Origin: Gelidibacter sp038243395
Lineage (GTDB): Bacteria; Bacteroidota; Bacteroidia; Flavobacteriales; Flavobacteriaceae
Assembly (NCBI GenBank): GCA_038243395.1
Contig: JBBSRC010000007.1
Span: 14,351 to 78,350 of the forward strand
Direction of reading: 5' to 3'
Length of the DNA stretch: 64,000 nucleotides
In this document: piece after piece, positions 17,664-25,899 of the stretch
How the letters are laid out: each line of letters starts with the position of its first letter
Numbering within the stretch: position 1 is the stretch's first letter
The notes under the pieces: model-generated
What the model was told of the DNA's origin: nothing
The model's database searches: none
Seen by the model: only the letters and a program-made list of their open reading frames with translations
Translations under genes and position numbers: made by a program

Positions 17664-18203
17664 ATGAAGAATACAATCAAAGTGCTGGCCGTATTATTAA
17701 CATTATTTATCCAAAATACTATGAAAGCTCAAAACTGGGAAACGCCAATTATTGAAGGTTACGGAAAAATTGTCCATTATGAACAGGCACAAAACAAACC
17801 AGATCCTTCAAAAGAATATAAAATCATCTTTCATATTAAAGATGGTAAAGAGCGTGAGGGCGTGAATGAAGGGCTTTGGAAAATCGCCAGGCTCATTAAT
17901 CTTATGGGAAGCTACAAAGTCCCACAAGACCATTTAAAAATAGTTGCAGTCATAAGTGGAACAGCAACCCCAGTTGTCCTCACGCAGGATGAACATCAAA
18001 AGCGACAACAAACTGCAAATCCAAACCTCGATTTATTGAGCAAATTAAAAGAGTACCATGTAAAAATTTTAGTTTGCGGACAGGCCTTGGGAAAACATAA
18101 AATTGATCCCGAAAGAGATTTAAATCAATATGTGGAAGTGACAGTTTCTGCTTTAACTGCTATCCCTATCTATCAAATGGAAGGTTACATGCCTATGTTT
18201 TAA
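17664..18203 (+). CDS. Secreted DsrE family protein
   Basis: The 179-residue protein has an N-terminal signal peptide ending near residue 22 (TMKAQ). The rest matches the DsrE/DsrF-like fold: a strand YKIIFHIKDG, a helix with GLWKIARLINLMG, VAVISGTATPVVL and a conserved-position cysteine in KILVCGQALG (about residue 139). Cytoplasmic DsrE proteins carry persulfide sulfur; the periplasmic flavobacterial versions are uncharacterised. It is co-transcribed with the upstream MFS gene, which might export a sulfur compound or metabolite. That link is inferred. Confidence 0.85.
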   Translation: MKNTIKVLAVLLTLFIQNTMKAQNWETPIIEGYGKIVHYEQAQNKPDPSKEYKIIFHIKDGKEREGVNEGLWKIARLINLMGSYKVPQDHLKIVAVISGTATPVVLTQDEHQKRQQTANPNLDLLSKLKEYHVKILVCGQALGKHKIDPERDLNQYVEVTVSALTAIPIYQMEGYMPMF

Positions 18204-18233
18204 ATTTTTTAAAATTTTCGTAATTCAAATTAT

Positions 18234-18287
18234 AACAAAACTTTACAATTATTTAGTTCGCATTGTTATGAACTAAGTGTATTTTTG
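18234..18287 (+). promoter_or_regulatory. Composite promoter/operator 1 (GbsR/MarR autoregulatory site)
   Basis: Box AACAAAACTTTA (18234-18245), a 7-base gap, then a 24-bp inverted repeat (18253-18276) with arms TTAGTTC and GAACTAA, a 3-base gap, and the -7 element TATTTTTG (18280-18287). The left arm ends in TTCG exactly 19 bases before the -7 element, the expected -33 position, so bound protein should block the polymerase. The same 54-base layout occurs at 18829-18882 and 35610-35663. It lies 14 bases before the regulator start. Confidence 0.8.
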
Positions 18288-18301
18288 GGAAAAAGCAAGA
18301 C

Positions 18302-18772
18302 ATGTCCATCTCAAAAGAAAAACAAACACTCATTGAGGAAATAGGCCTCCAGTTAGAATCAAGATTGCACCTTGCACCATTGTCTGCACGCATATACGCT
18401 TTGTTGACCTTATCGTCAAATACGGGATTGACCTTTGAAGAGATACGGGAAACTATAGGATCGAGCAAAAGTTCGACGTCGGTAAATTTGAATGTTCTTT
18501 CTCAATTAAAGCACATTGATTATTATACTAAACTAGGAGATAGGAAGCGTTATTTTAAGATTGCAAAATATTTTCAATTGTCCACATTAGAAGCGCGACA
18601 TAAGGCCTTGCAGGATGAAATTAAGTTGGTTGAAAAAATCACACACTACAATAAAATCCATTATCCAGAAAAACTTGCGAGTGAAGAATCTGTAGGAGAA
18701 ATCACTAAAAATTATCTGCTTCAGATGCAGGAGCTGGTTGCTGTTACCATTGATAAAATTACTAAGCATTAA
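18302..18772 (+). CDS. GbsR/MarR family transcriptional regulator
   Basis: This 156-residue protein contains a winged helix (about 20-90, ARIYALLTLSSNTGLTFEEIRETIGSSKSSTSVNLNVL then KLGDRKRYFKI for the wing), typical of the GbsR branch of MarR regulators, followed by a helical dimerisation tail. Its promoter carries a 24-bp palindrome that recurs before the next gene and before a beta-barrel gene 17 kb away, so the gene is very probably autoregulated and controls at least these targets. The inducing signal is unknown; GbsR itself responds to choline in Bacillus, but no betaine genes are here. Confidence 0.9.
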   Translation: MSISKEKQTLIEEIGLQLESRLHLAPLSARIYALLTLSSNTGLTFEEIRETIGSSKSSTSVNLNVLSQLKHIDYYTKLGDRKRYFKIAKYFQLSTLEARHKALQDEIKLVEKITHYNKIHYPEKLASEESVGEITKNYLLQMQELVAVTIDKITKH

Positions 18773-18828
18773 AATTTTAATACCTCTTACGATTTAGTTT
18801 TAATTGCAATATACCCAAAAATAAATTT

Positions 18829-18882
18829 AACAATAGTTTACCAGTCTTTAGTTCGTAATGTTATGAACTAATCTTAACTTTG
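18829..18882 (+). promoter_or_regulatory. Composite promoter/operator 2 (PepSY-like gene)
   Basis: Box AACAATAGTTTA (18829-18840), inverted repeat with arms TTAGTTC/GAACTAA (18848-18871) and -7 element TAACTTTG (18875-18882). All spacings equal those of the site before the regulator gene. It lies 26 bases before the PepSY-like gene. Confidence 0.8.
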
Positions 18883-18908
18883 TTGTATAACCAGAAATAT
18901 ATACTATT

Positions 18909-19352
18909 ATGAAAACAATAAAAATAGCGTTGCTTGCAATATTTGTAACAGTAACCATGAACGCTCAAACAATTGTAGCTACCGAAGTGCCCGCCAATTT
19001 TACGGAAGGTCTTCTGAAAGTATATCCTAACGCTACCGATATAAAATGGGAAAGGAATAATGATAACTACAAAGTAGAATTTAGGGATGGGCAATTAGGA
19101 CATATGGTGCACTTCAATAAGCAGGGTGATCGCATTAGGGTAGAGGCCAAAATGATTACAACTGAGTTGCCTGAGATGATCGCACAGGATTTAAAGAAAA
19201 ATTATTCAGATTATAATATAGATTCGGTACACTCTATTATTAAAAATGACAGGACTACTTACAAAGTTGTGCTGCAAAAGAAAGATTGGGTTGAGGAAAT
19301 TACATTGGTTTACAGTGGTTCAGGAGAAGTTTTAGGTGTGAATAAATATTAA
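18909..19352 (+). CDS. PepSY-like secreted protein
   Basis: The 147-residue protein has a signal peptide cleaved near MNAQ (about residue 20). The mature part has two repeats of a PepSY-like (BLIP-like) fold: VPANFTEGLLKVYPNATDIKWERNNDNYKVEF (about 28-58) and LPEMIAQDLKKNYSDYNIDSVHSI (about 86-109) followed by a strand-rich end. Such periplasmic proteins are common in Bacteroidota and uncharacterised; they may inhibit proteases or buffer envelope stress. It has its own operator matching that of the adjacent GbsR/MarR regulator. Confidence 0.85.
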   Translation: MKTIKIALLAIFVTVTMNAQTIVATEVPANFTEGLLKVYPNATDIKWERNNDNYKVEFRDGQLGHMVHFNKQGDRIRVEAKMITTELPEMIAQDLKKNYSDYNIDSVHSIIKNDRTTYKVVLQKKDWVEEITLVYSGSGEVLGVNKY

Positions 19353-19499
19353 TTTACACATTTTATTTAAAAGGTATGGTTCTTGGAAGTCATACCAACA
19401 AAGAATTAAATTTTAATAAAATTATCGAAAGCTGGGGTAAATTAAAACCTTTGAGTTTCGGTTTTAATAAGTACTATTATTAATTTAAAAACAAAAAAA

Positions 19500-20327
19500 A
19501 TGAAATTAAAAGCATTAACCCTTGCACTTATAGCATTAACGATAATGAGCTGTAATACGAGCAAAAAGACAAGTTCTGAAGCGCCAGAAGGCATGACTGA
19601 AACTTCCAAGCCATCTGCATCCAATGCCATCGAAAACACCAGTTGGATCATTACCACTTTGGAAGGTAAGAAAATTGCTGATCCAGAAAATAATGGTCGC
19701 GTGATTCACTTTATGTTGAATTCAAAGGATAATCGTGTCACTGGATATGCTGGTTGTAATACTTTCATGGGTACTTATAAATTAGAAGAAGGCAACCGTA
19801 TTTCCTTCTCACAAATGGGATCTACACGTATGGCCTGTCCGGAAGCAAAAATTAATGAGGCACAAATACTGAGTGTTTTTGAAACCGCTGATAATTTTAC
19901 GATTACGAATGGTAAGTTAGCCTTAAACAAGGCAAAAATGGCGCCGTTAGCCGAATTTAAAAAAGATGGAAACGCACCAATAGTGGAAAAATATTGGAAA
20001 TTGAAAACTTTGGAAGGTAAAAATGTTGAAATGGCTGATAATCAAGAACGCGAAATATTCTTCACATTAAAAGCTCAAGATAATAGAGTAACCGGATTTG
20101 CTGGTTGCAATTCCATTTCTGGAGAATACATGTTAGAAGAAGGTAACAGAATTCGTTTTGATAAGATGGCTACCAGTTTAATGATGTGTCCAGATGTCGA
20201 TGTCAACGAATCTGAGTTTTTGAAAGTTTTTGAGTTGGCCGACAATTATACTATTAATGGCGACGAGTTGTCTTTAAACGTTGGTAGGAGAGCACCTCTA
20301 GCAGTATTCGAAGCGGTATATTTTTAA
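19500..20327 (+). CDS. Lipoprotein with two META domains
   Basis: This 275-residue lipoprotein (lipobox MSC, Cys at about 18) has a short linker and two tandem META (HslJ-like) domains, about 48-135 and 163-270. Each has the pattern W..TLEGK, RVTGYAGCN or RVTGFAGCN, a METMGSTRMAC-like strand ending in a cysteine and a final LAxF strand. HslJ-type proteins are linked to heat-shock and antibiotic tolerance in E. coli, but the mechanism is unknown. The paired cysteines in each domain could form disulfides in the periplasm. It is a stand-alone gene. Confidence 0.9.
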   Translation: MKLKALTLALIALTIMSCNTSKKTSSEAPEGMTETSKPSASNAIENTSWIITTLEGKKIADPENNGRVIHFMLNSKDNRVTGYAGCNTFMGTYKLEEGNRISFSQMGSTRMACPEAKINEAQILSVFETADNFTITNGKLALNKAKMAPLAEFKKDGNAPIVEKYWKLKTLEGKNVEMADNQEREIFFTLKAQDNRVTGFAGCNSISGEYMLEEGNRIRFDKMATSLMMCPDVDVNESEFLKVFELADNYTINGDELSLNVGRRAPLAVFEAVYF

Positions 20328-20426
20328 TTAGAAATACCATTCTAAAAAAATAAAAAATCAAAATTTATTTTAAGAATTGAAAAGTTCAATTTATAATAAC
20401 TTTATTAACCTTTTAAAACTTGAGTA

Positions 20427-21500
20427 ATGAATCCAATTTTAAAAAAGCTTAAAAACATTAATTCTGAGAATTGCGTTACCATTATAATGAATTCGCACAG
20501 AACCAAACCAGATTATCTAAAAGATGAACTGAATCTTAAAAATCACATTAAAGAGGTGGAAACCAGACTTCTTTCAGATACTACTAAACGGGATGCAACA
20601 AAGTTGATTGAAAAATTGCATGCATTAGCAGGTACAATAGACCACAGTCATAATCTCCAAAGTCTGATGCTTTTTGTAAATCATGATATTGCGGAGTATA
20701 CAAGATTACCTATAAAAGTAGTTGATCGCGTTATCATCGACGATACGTTTGCCACCAGAGATTTGGTAAGATCAATGCATGCTGAAGCTCATTATTATAT
20801 ACTTGTTTTAAGTCAAGAGAAAGCGCGGTTAATTGAAGCAATGAATGATCACGTCATTCATGAATTTAAGTCTCCTTTTCCAATGGAAAATACTCAGTTC
20901 TTTACGAAGAATAAGACTGAAGCAGCAGTAGCATCAAAAAAATCAAACCTGATTGCCGAATTCTTTAATACCGTTGACAAGGCAGTGAATGTGATTAGGA
21001 AGGATAATCCACTTCCGGTTTTAATTTGTACTGTAGAAGAGAACTATTCTGAATATTTAAAAATTGCGGATCAAAAAGAAAGTATTTTCACTTCGTTTTT
21101 AAATAAAAATCGGATGAGTGAAAAGGATCATGCCATTGTTTTGGAAGCATCAAAAATTGTGGAAGATCACAATAATAAAAGGAATAATAATAGAAAGGAA
21201 GAATTGTTAAAGGCAGTTTCTGAAAACAAGTTCCTAAGTGATACCAATGAGATTTGGAAAGCTATTTCTGAAGGAAAAATACAAACTCTATTTATTGAGC
21301 AAGGTTTGTTTCAACCAGCAGTTATGGAAAATGACGAAATCGTCTATGTATCCGAAGATCATAGAACTGACAAAGGTGTTATAGACGACGTTTTCGACGA
21401 AATGATTGAATTGAATATGAATTTTGGAGGCGATGTTGTATTTCTTCCAAAAGGTGAATTAGAGAAATTTAATGGTTTCGGTGCAGTAACACGTTACTAA
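20427..21500 (+). CDS. baeRF3 / Balon-like ribosome hibernation factor
   Basis: The 357-residue cytoplasmic protein resembles the bacterial archaeo-eukaryotic release-factor-like families (baeRF3), recognised by the N-terminal VTIIMNSHRTKPDYLKDEL region, a middle eRF1-like domain (VVDRVIIDDTFATRDLVRS... and YYILVLSQEKARLIEA) and the C-terminal GGDVVFLPKGELEKFNGFGAVTRY. Balon from Psychrobacter, a relative, binds the ribosomal A site during hibernation; by analogy this protein may protect idle ribosomes. No stop-codon-reading motif is evident. It is monocistronic, with no ribosomal genes nearby. Confidence 0.78.
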   Translation: MNPILKKLKNINSENCVTIIMNSHRTKPDYLKDELNLKNHIKEVETRLLSDTTKRDATKLIEKLHALAGTIDHSHNLQSLMLFVNHDIAEYTRLPIKVVDRVIIDDTFATRDLVRSMHAEAHYYILVLSQEKARLIEAMNDHVIHEFKSPFPMENTQFFTKNKTEAAVASKKSNLIAEFFNTVDKAVNVIRKDNPLPVLICTVEENYSEYLKIADQKESIFTSFLNKNRMSEKDHAIVLEASKIVEDHNNKRNNNRKEELLKAVSENKFLSDTNEIWKAISEGKIQTLFIEQGLFQPAVMENDEIVYVSEDHRTDKGVIDDVFDEMIELNMNFGGDVVFLPKGELEKFNGFGAVTRY

Positions 21501-21621
21501 TAAATATTGCAAATTATCATAGACGCTGGTTAGAAATATGTTTTTAACCGGCGTTTATTTAGATGGATATACCAGTCTGAAAATAACATTAATTAGTATT
21601 GATTTTTTAACGATTTTGAAA

Positions 21622-22434
21622 ATGGATGCTCAAAAAAATATGATAGTTATTACGGGAGGTGCAGGTGGCATTGGTCACGCTTGTGCAAAATCTTTTAAAG
21701 ATCATCCAATAATCATTACAGATTACTCTCAAGAGTTGGTTGATGAGGCCGTAAATGTGCTTAAAAAAGAAGGTCTTGATGTTTGTGGAATTCCTTGTGA
21801 TATTACTATTAAAAGTGATATCGAAAATCTTGTAAAATTTGTTGCAGAAGAGGGGCGGTTAAAAGCATTTATACATACGGCCGGAGTAAGCGGGACCGTC
21901 AAAGAACTTAAAAAGGTTTATACTATTGACCTCATTGGAACTGAACTTTTAGTGGATGCTTTCTATGAACTTGCTGAAAAAGATTCAGTTGCTATTCTAT
22001 TGTCTTCGATGATGGCGCATACCATTCCACCATATGAGAAATATGATGATGCCTTAAGCAATCCGCAATTACCTGGTTCTTTCGAGACGGTAAGTCAATT
22101 TGTGGATAACAGTTCAGATATCATGTACAATTTCGTGAAACGGGGAGTCATTTTGCTAACACATAAAAATGTTGATAAATGGGGAGAAAAAGGTGCGCGA
22201 ATTTTGAGTGTATCGCCTGGTGTTATCGAAACGCCGATGGGATTAAAGGCTGCACAAGAACATCCTGAACTGATGGAAGCTATTAAACAGGCCACGCCAT
22301 TAAAACGAAATGGTCAACCTGAAGATATTGCCGAAGTCGTTTATTTTTTATCAAGTGATGCAGCTCGCTTTATTACAGGGACAGATATTTTGATTGACGG
22401 CGGCGTTATTCAAAATATCAAAAAAATGGCGTAA
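21622..22434 (+). CDS. SDR family oxidoreductase
   Basis: This short-chain dehydrogenase of about 270 residues has a Rossmann motif ITGGAGGIGHA near its start, an unusual catalytic stretch LLSSMMAHTIPPYEKYDDALSN and a C-terminal SPGVIETPMG...FITGTDILIDGG typical of classical SDRs. The catalytic YxxxK tyrosine is hard to place: between the serine region and VDKWGEKG there is an insertion of about 40 residues. The ATG at 21622 is chosen because a start 84 bases upstream would add an unrelated 28-residue stretch. The substrate is unknown. It overlaps the DUF488 frame downstream. Confidence 0.82.
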   Translation: MDAQKNMIVITGGAGGIGHACAKSFKDHPIIITDYSQELVDEAVNVLKKEGLDVCGIPCDITIKSDIENLVKFVAEEGRLKAFIHTAGVSGTVKELKKVYTIDLIGTELLVDAFYELAEKDSVAILLSSMMAHTIPPYEKYDDALSNPQLPGSFETVSQFVDNSSDIMYNFVKRGVILLTHKNVDKWGEKGARILSVSPGVIETPMGLKAAQEHPELMEAIKQATPLKRNGQPEDIAEVVYFLSSDAARFITGTDILIDGGVIQNIKKMA

Positions 22435-22990
22435 ATTTATTGAAATAAGAAAACAAAAACGAAGTCTTTTGAAGCACGATAAAACCATATTTACTTTAGG
22501 ACATTCAACCCGACCAATTGAAGAATTTTTGGAGTTGCTGAAAATCTACGGCATTGAACGGCTAGTTGATGTGCGACGATTTCCAGGATCTCGAAAATAT
22601 CCCCAGTATAATACAGATGATTTAGAGGCTGTTTTAACAAAAGAAGAATTTTGGTATATCCATATGGAAGCTTTGGGAGGGCGAAGGAAAGCCGATGCTG
22701 ATTCCGAAAACACGGTCTGGCGCCATCCATCATTCCGTGGTTATGCCGATTATATGGAAACTTCTGAATTTCAGGAAGCTTATAAAGATTTGGAAACGTT
22801 GGCCTTTGAAAAAACTTGTGCGATAATGTGCTCAGAAGCGGTTTGGTGGCGCTGTCATCGCTCCATGATTTCAGATCAACTTAAAGCAAATGGCTGGAAA
22901 GTACTGCATATTATGGGAGAGCATCAGGAACAGGAGCATCCCTACACAAAACCAGCAATTGTTGAAAATGGGCATTTGACCTATCATTAA
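22394..22990 (+). CDS. DUF488 family protein
   Basis: The protein has up to 198 residues. The conserved DUF488 domain begins at about residue 31 (FTLGHSTRPIEEFLELL), continues with LVDVRRFPGSRKYPQYN and ends with the cysteine pair CAIMCSEAVWWRCHR that is typical of the family. An ATG at 22394 overlaps the SDR gene by 41 bases; a later start near the DUF488 domain is possible because the first 25 residues are only a basic tail. The function is not established. It is probably co-transcribed with the SDR. Confidence 0.82.
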   Translation: MTAALFKISKKWRKFIEIRKQKRSLLKHDKTIFTLGHSTRPIEEFLELLKIYGIERLVDVRRFPGSRKYPQYNTDDLEAVLTKEEFWYIHMEALGGRRKADADSENTVWRHPSFRGYADYMETSEFQEAYKDLETLAFEKTCAIMCSEAVWWRCHRSMISDQLKANGWKVLHIMGEHQEQEHPYTKPAIVENGHLTYH

Positions 22991-23025
22991 ATAAGAAGCA
23001 AAAAAACCTAATTCAGTAATACCAA

Positions 23026-24054
23026 ATGCAAATGCCCAATCAAAATATATTACTCACAGGTGCATCTGGAACCGTTGGCTTTGAGGTCCTAAAACAGCTT
23101 CTGGAAAAAAAATGCTATAACATTTCTGTTTTTGATAAAAAAACAAAAATATCCGTTGAAAAGTTAATGCCCTATGAAAGTAAAGTAAACTTGACTTTTG
23201 GCGACATTACCAAACCTTCTGACTTTGAAAATCTCACAAATATTGATGCGGTCATTCACTTGGCTGCCATCATTCCTCCCTTAGCTGATGATTATCCCGA
23301 ACTTGCCCAAAAAGTAAATACTCAGGGCACGCAAAATCTCATTCAGCAATTAGAAAAACATTCGCCGAAAGCATTTTTAATATACAGTTCCAGTATTTCT
23401 GTATATGGAGATCGTATTGAAAATCCTTATATAACAGTTGACGATCCATTAATTCCTAGCGAAGGTGATGCCTATGCTGAGACTAAAATAGCAGCGGAGA
23501 AAAGTTTACAAGAAAGTAATTTGGATTGGACGATTTTTAGGTTAGCAGCCATTATGGGGAATCATAAGATCTCTAAGCTCATGTTTCATCAGCCTTTAAA
23601 TACGGCCTTAGAGATTTGCACGCCACGAGATACAGCACGCGCTTTGGTGAATGCTCTTGACAACCAGTCGGAACTTTCCAGAAAATTTTTCAATTTAGGC
23701 GGTGGCGAAAGCTGCCGCATCAGTTACGAACATTTTTTGGAACGTTCTTTTGCCATTTTAGGATTGGGAGAACTTGATTTTCCAGAACGCGCTTTTGCGG
23801 ATAAAAATTTCCATTGCGGTTTTTATGCCGATGGCGATGCTCTTGAAAACATAGTCCATTTTAGACAAGACAGTCTAGAGGATTATTTTGCAATGGAAAC
23901 TGAGAAAGTATCGGAGTTTAAAAAGCGAGCAGCTTCAATATTTAAAAAACCCATAAAGTGGTTCTTGCTTAAAAAGTCTGATCCTTACCGAGCTTTCAAA
24001 ACACAGGATGCAAAGCAATTACATCATTATTTTAATCTTAATCGACAATCATGA
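23026..24054 (+). CDS. NAD-dependent epimerase/dehydratase family protein
   Basis: This 342-residue extended SDR has the NAD-binding motif LLTGASGTVGFEVL (about 8-21), VIHLAAIIPP (about 79-88), the catalytic serine stretch IYSSSISVYG and YAETK (about 156-160). This is the standard sugar-nucleotide epimerase/reductase layout. The C-terminal ~60 residues are basic and not typical of the core fold. Two ATGs lie 6 bases apart (23026 and 23032). The stop overlaps the start of the DUF2141 gene (ATGA), so the two are translationally coupled. The substrate is unknown. Confidence 0.88.
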   Translation: MQMPNQNILLTGASGTVGFEVLKQLLEKKCYNISVFDKKTKISVEKLMPYESKVNLTFGDITKPSDFENLTNIDAVIHLAAIIPPLADDYPELAQKVNTQGTQNLIQQLEKHSPKAFLIYSSSISVYGDRIENPYITVDDPLIPSEGDAYAETKIAAEKSLQESNLDWTIFRLAAIMGNHKISKLMFHQPLNTALEICTPRDTARALVNALDNQSELSRKFFNLGGGESCRISYEHFLERSFAILGLGELDFPERAFADKNFHCGFYADGDALENIVHFRQDSLEDYFAMETEKVSEFKKRAASIFKKPIKWFLLKKSDPYRAFKTQDAKQLHHYFNLNRQS

Positions 24055-24464
24055 ACATCATTTTTCTTTATATCGCACTTTTTACTGGACTATTTTCAAA
24101 TGAAAATCCAGAACTAACGATCAATATTACAAATATTAAAATCCTAAAAGGAGAAATAATTATAGGAGTCTTCAACACTGATGTAGATTTCTTAAAAGAA
24201 GGAGTGGCCATCAAAAATTATTCTATTAAAGTAGATAATAATACGGGAACACTCGTCATCAAAGATTTGCCAAAAGGCGATTATGCTATTTCTCTTTATC
24301 ATGATGAAAATTCGGACGGGATATGCAATCGTAATATGTTGGGAATCCCAAAAGAGGGTTATGGATTTTCAAATAACATAAAACCTAAGTTTTCAGCACC
24401 TGCATATGAAGACTGCAAATTCTCCTTAGTGAATAAAAAAGTATTGGATATTGTATTGCGGTAA
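24051..24464 (+). CDS. DUF2141 secreted protein
   Basis: The 137-residue protein has a short signal peptide (about 1-17) and one DUF2141 domain: LTINITNIKILKGEIIIGVFN, DLPKGDYAISLYHDENSDGICNRNMLGIPKEGYGFS. The DxNxDG-like loop may bind calcium. These beta-sandwich proteins are abundant in Bacteroidota and of unknown function. The start overlaps the end of the epimerase gene by four bases, so expression is coupled. The two cysteines (about residues 89 and 124) could form a disulfide. Confidence 0.88.
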   Translation: MNIIFLYIALFTGLFSNENPELTINITNIKILKGEIIIGVFNTDVDFLKEGVAIKNYSIKVDNNTGTLVIKDLPKGDYAISLYHDENSDGICNRNMLGIPKEGYGFSNNIKPKFSAPAYEDCKFSLVNKKVLDIVLR

Positions 24465-24568
24465 TAAACCCCGATTTAATACCCAACAAATAATAGAACA
24501 TATACTACCAATTTCATTGGTGGCACACTTATAGTAAAAATAATATACAATTAATAAATTTTTAGTTC

Positions 24569-25207
24569 ATGCAAAATTCATTTTTGAATTCAATCAAAGA
24601 CACCATTAAACATTGGTACATTCCAGCACTCGTAGGTGTATTTTTCGTGATCGTAAGTATCGTTGTATTTACTTCTCCAGCAGGTTCGTTACTAACCTTA
24701 TCATTTTTATTCGGCTTATCATTTGTTTTTGGAGGCCTTGCAGAGGCTATTTTTTCTTTAGTAAATAGAAGACAAATGGAAAACTGGGGATGGTCCTTAG
24801 CTTTTGGAATTATTACTTTTGTTGTAGGTATTTCGCTTACCACGCATCCGGCACTGTCACTTAGTGTCTTAGCATTCTATATCGGATTTGTGATTCTCTT
24901 CCGCTCGGTTTCTGCCATTGGTTATTCCTTGGATATTAAAAAATACGGCAACAAAAACTGGGGTGCGTTATTAGTTCTTGGAATTTTAGGAACTATTTTT
25001 TCTTTCATATTAATCTGGAATCCTATTTTTGCTGGGATGAGTGTGGTTATTTTAATAGCATTGAGCTTCTTGTTTGCTGGACTCTTTAGTATTTTTCTTT
25101 CTTTTCAATTTAGAAAATTACATAAATCATCTAAAACAGTTTCTACAGAATTAAGAGCACGATATGATGAGGTTATGAAAGACATTAATAAAGAATGGAA
25201 AGATTAA
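24569..25207 (+). CDS. HdeD/DUF308 family membrane protein
   Basis: This 212-residue protein has six membrane helices arranged as a repeat (PALVGVFFVIVSIVVF..., LSFLFGLSFVFGGLAEAIF..., WSLAFGIITFVVGISL...). This is the DUF308/HdeD pattern, known in E. coli for acid resistance at high cell density. A hydrophilic charged tail of about 25 residues follows the last helix. It is a single gene with a short upstream region. The acid-resistance role is inferred from the family. Confidence 0.85.
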   Translation: MQNSFLNSIKDTIKHWYIPALVGVFFVIVSIVVFTSPAGSLLTLSFLFGLSFVFGGLAEAIFSLVNRRQMENWGWSLAFGIITFVVGISLTTHPALSLSVLAFYIGFVILFRSVSAIGYSLDIKKYGNKNWGALLVLGILGTIFSFILIWNPIFAGMSVVILIALSFLFAGLFSIFLSFQFRKLHKSSKTVSTELRARYDEVMKDINKEWKD

Positions 25208-25251
25208 TACATACATTCGACTCCGAACAAATCAAATTCTAAAAATGCACT

Positions 25252-25713
25252 ATGATTATAAAAAAAGCAACATTAGAAGATCTTAAAAGCATTCATGAAA
25301 TTGAAACCTTAAGTTTTAACGATGGAAGTTACCCGTTATTTGTTTTAAGGCAATTGTTTGATATCTCTGAGGATTATTTTTTAATTGCTGAAGAAGATGA
25401 TGTAATTTTGGGTTATGCCTTGGGGAATTTTTCGAGCAAAGATGATCAGGGTTGGATCTTATCTTTAGGGGTGCGTCCTGAAGCGAGAGGGAAGCAGATT
25501 AGAAAAATGTTAACTAAAAAATTGATTACACTTTTAGAAGACAATAATTCTAAAGAGATTTGCTTAACGGTTCATCCAGATAATGCTTCCGCCATCAGAA
25601 TTTATAAAAATTTAGGTTTTGAAATCATTCTAGAGTCCGATAATTATTATTTAGATGATGAAGCGCGATTTTTAATGAAAAAGAAAGCAGTAAGTAATCA
25701 GATAAACTCATAA
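25252..25713 (+). CDS. GNAT family N-acetyltransferase
   Basis: This 153-residue GNAT enzyme is complete: an N-terminal ATLEDLKSIHEIETLSF helix, the acetyl-CoA binding motif A WILSLGVRPEARGKQIRKML (about 66-85) with the R-x-x-G-K variant, and motif B VHPDNASAIRIYKNLGFE (about 106-123). The layout is close to RimI-type protein N-acetyltransferases, but the substrate cannot be read from sequence. It follows the HdeD gene by 44 bases and may share its transcript. Confidence 0.88.
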   Translation: MIIKKATLEDLKSIHEIETLSFNDGSYPLFVLRQLFDISEDYFLIAEEDDVILGYALGNFSSKDDQGWILSLGVRPEARGKQIRKMLTKKLITLLEDNNSKEICLTVHPDNASAIRIYKNLGFEIILESDNYYLDDEARFLMKKKAVSNQINS

Positions 25714-25780
25714 AAAATTCACACAAAACTAGCCTGTTGAAAATTTCATTATCTAATGATATGATTTATAGGGAACTGCT

Positions 25781-25899
25781 TGTGACCATTGAAACAATAA
25801 ATATTAACACCTGACACGAGCTTGCTCATAATTTATTTCCCAAGTAAAAGATTAATAGCGAATGCATGTGACCATTGAAAAAAAATAAGTATTACACAT
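25781..25899 (+). repeat. Pair of ~32-bp direct repeats before the amidohydrolase gene
   Basis: TGTGACCATTGAAA begins at 25781 and again at 25867, each followed by AT-rich sequence ending in ATTAACAC or ATTACACA. The second copy runs into the amidohydrolase start codon. The copies are 86 bases apart. They may be a duplicated leader or a regulator site. Confidence 0.55.

Noticed and set aside
21484..21497. GTAAC-AC-GTTAC palindrome at the end of the Balon-like gene
   Set aside because: The spacer is two rather than four bases and it is inside coding sequence; not counted as a Crp/Fnr site.
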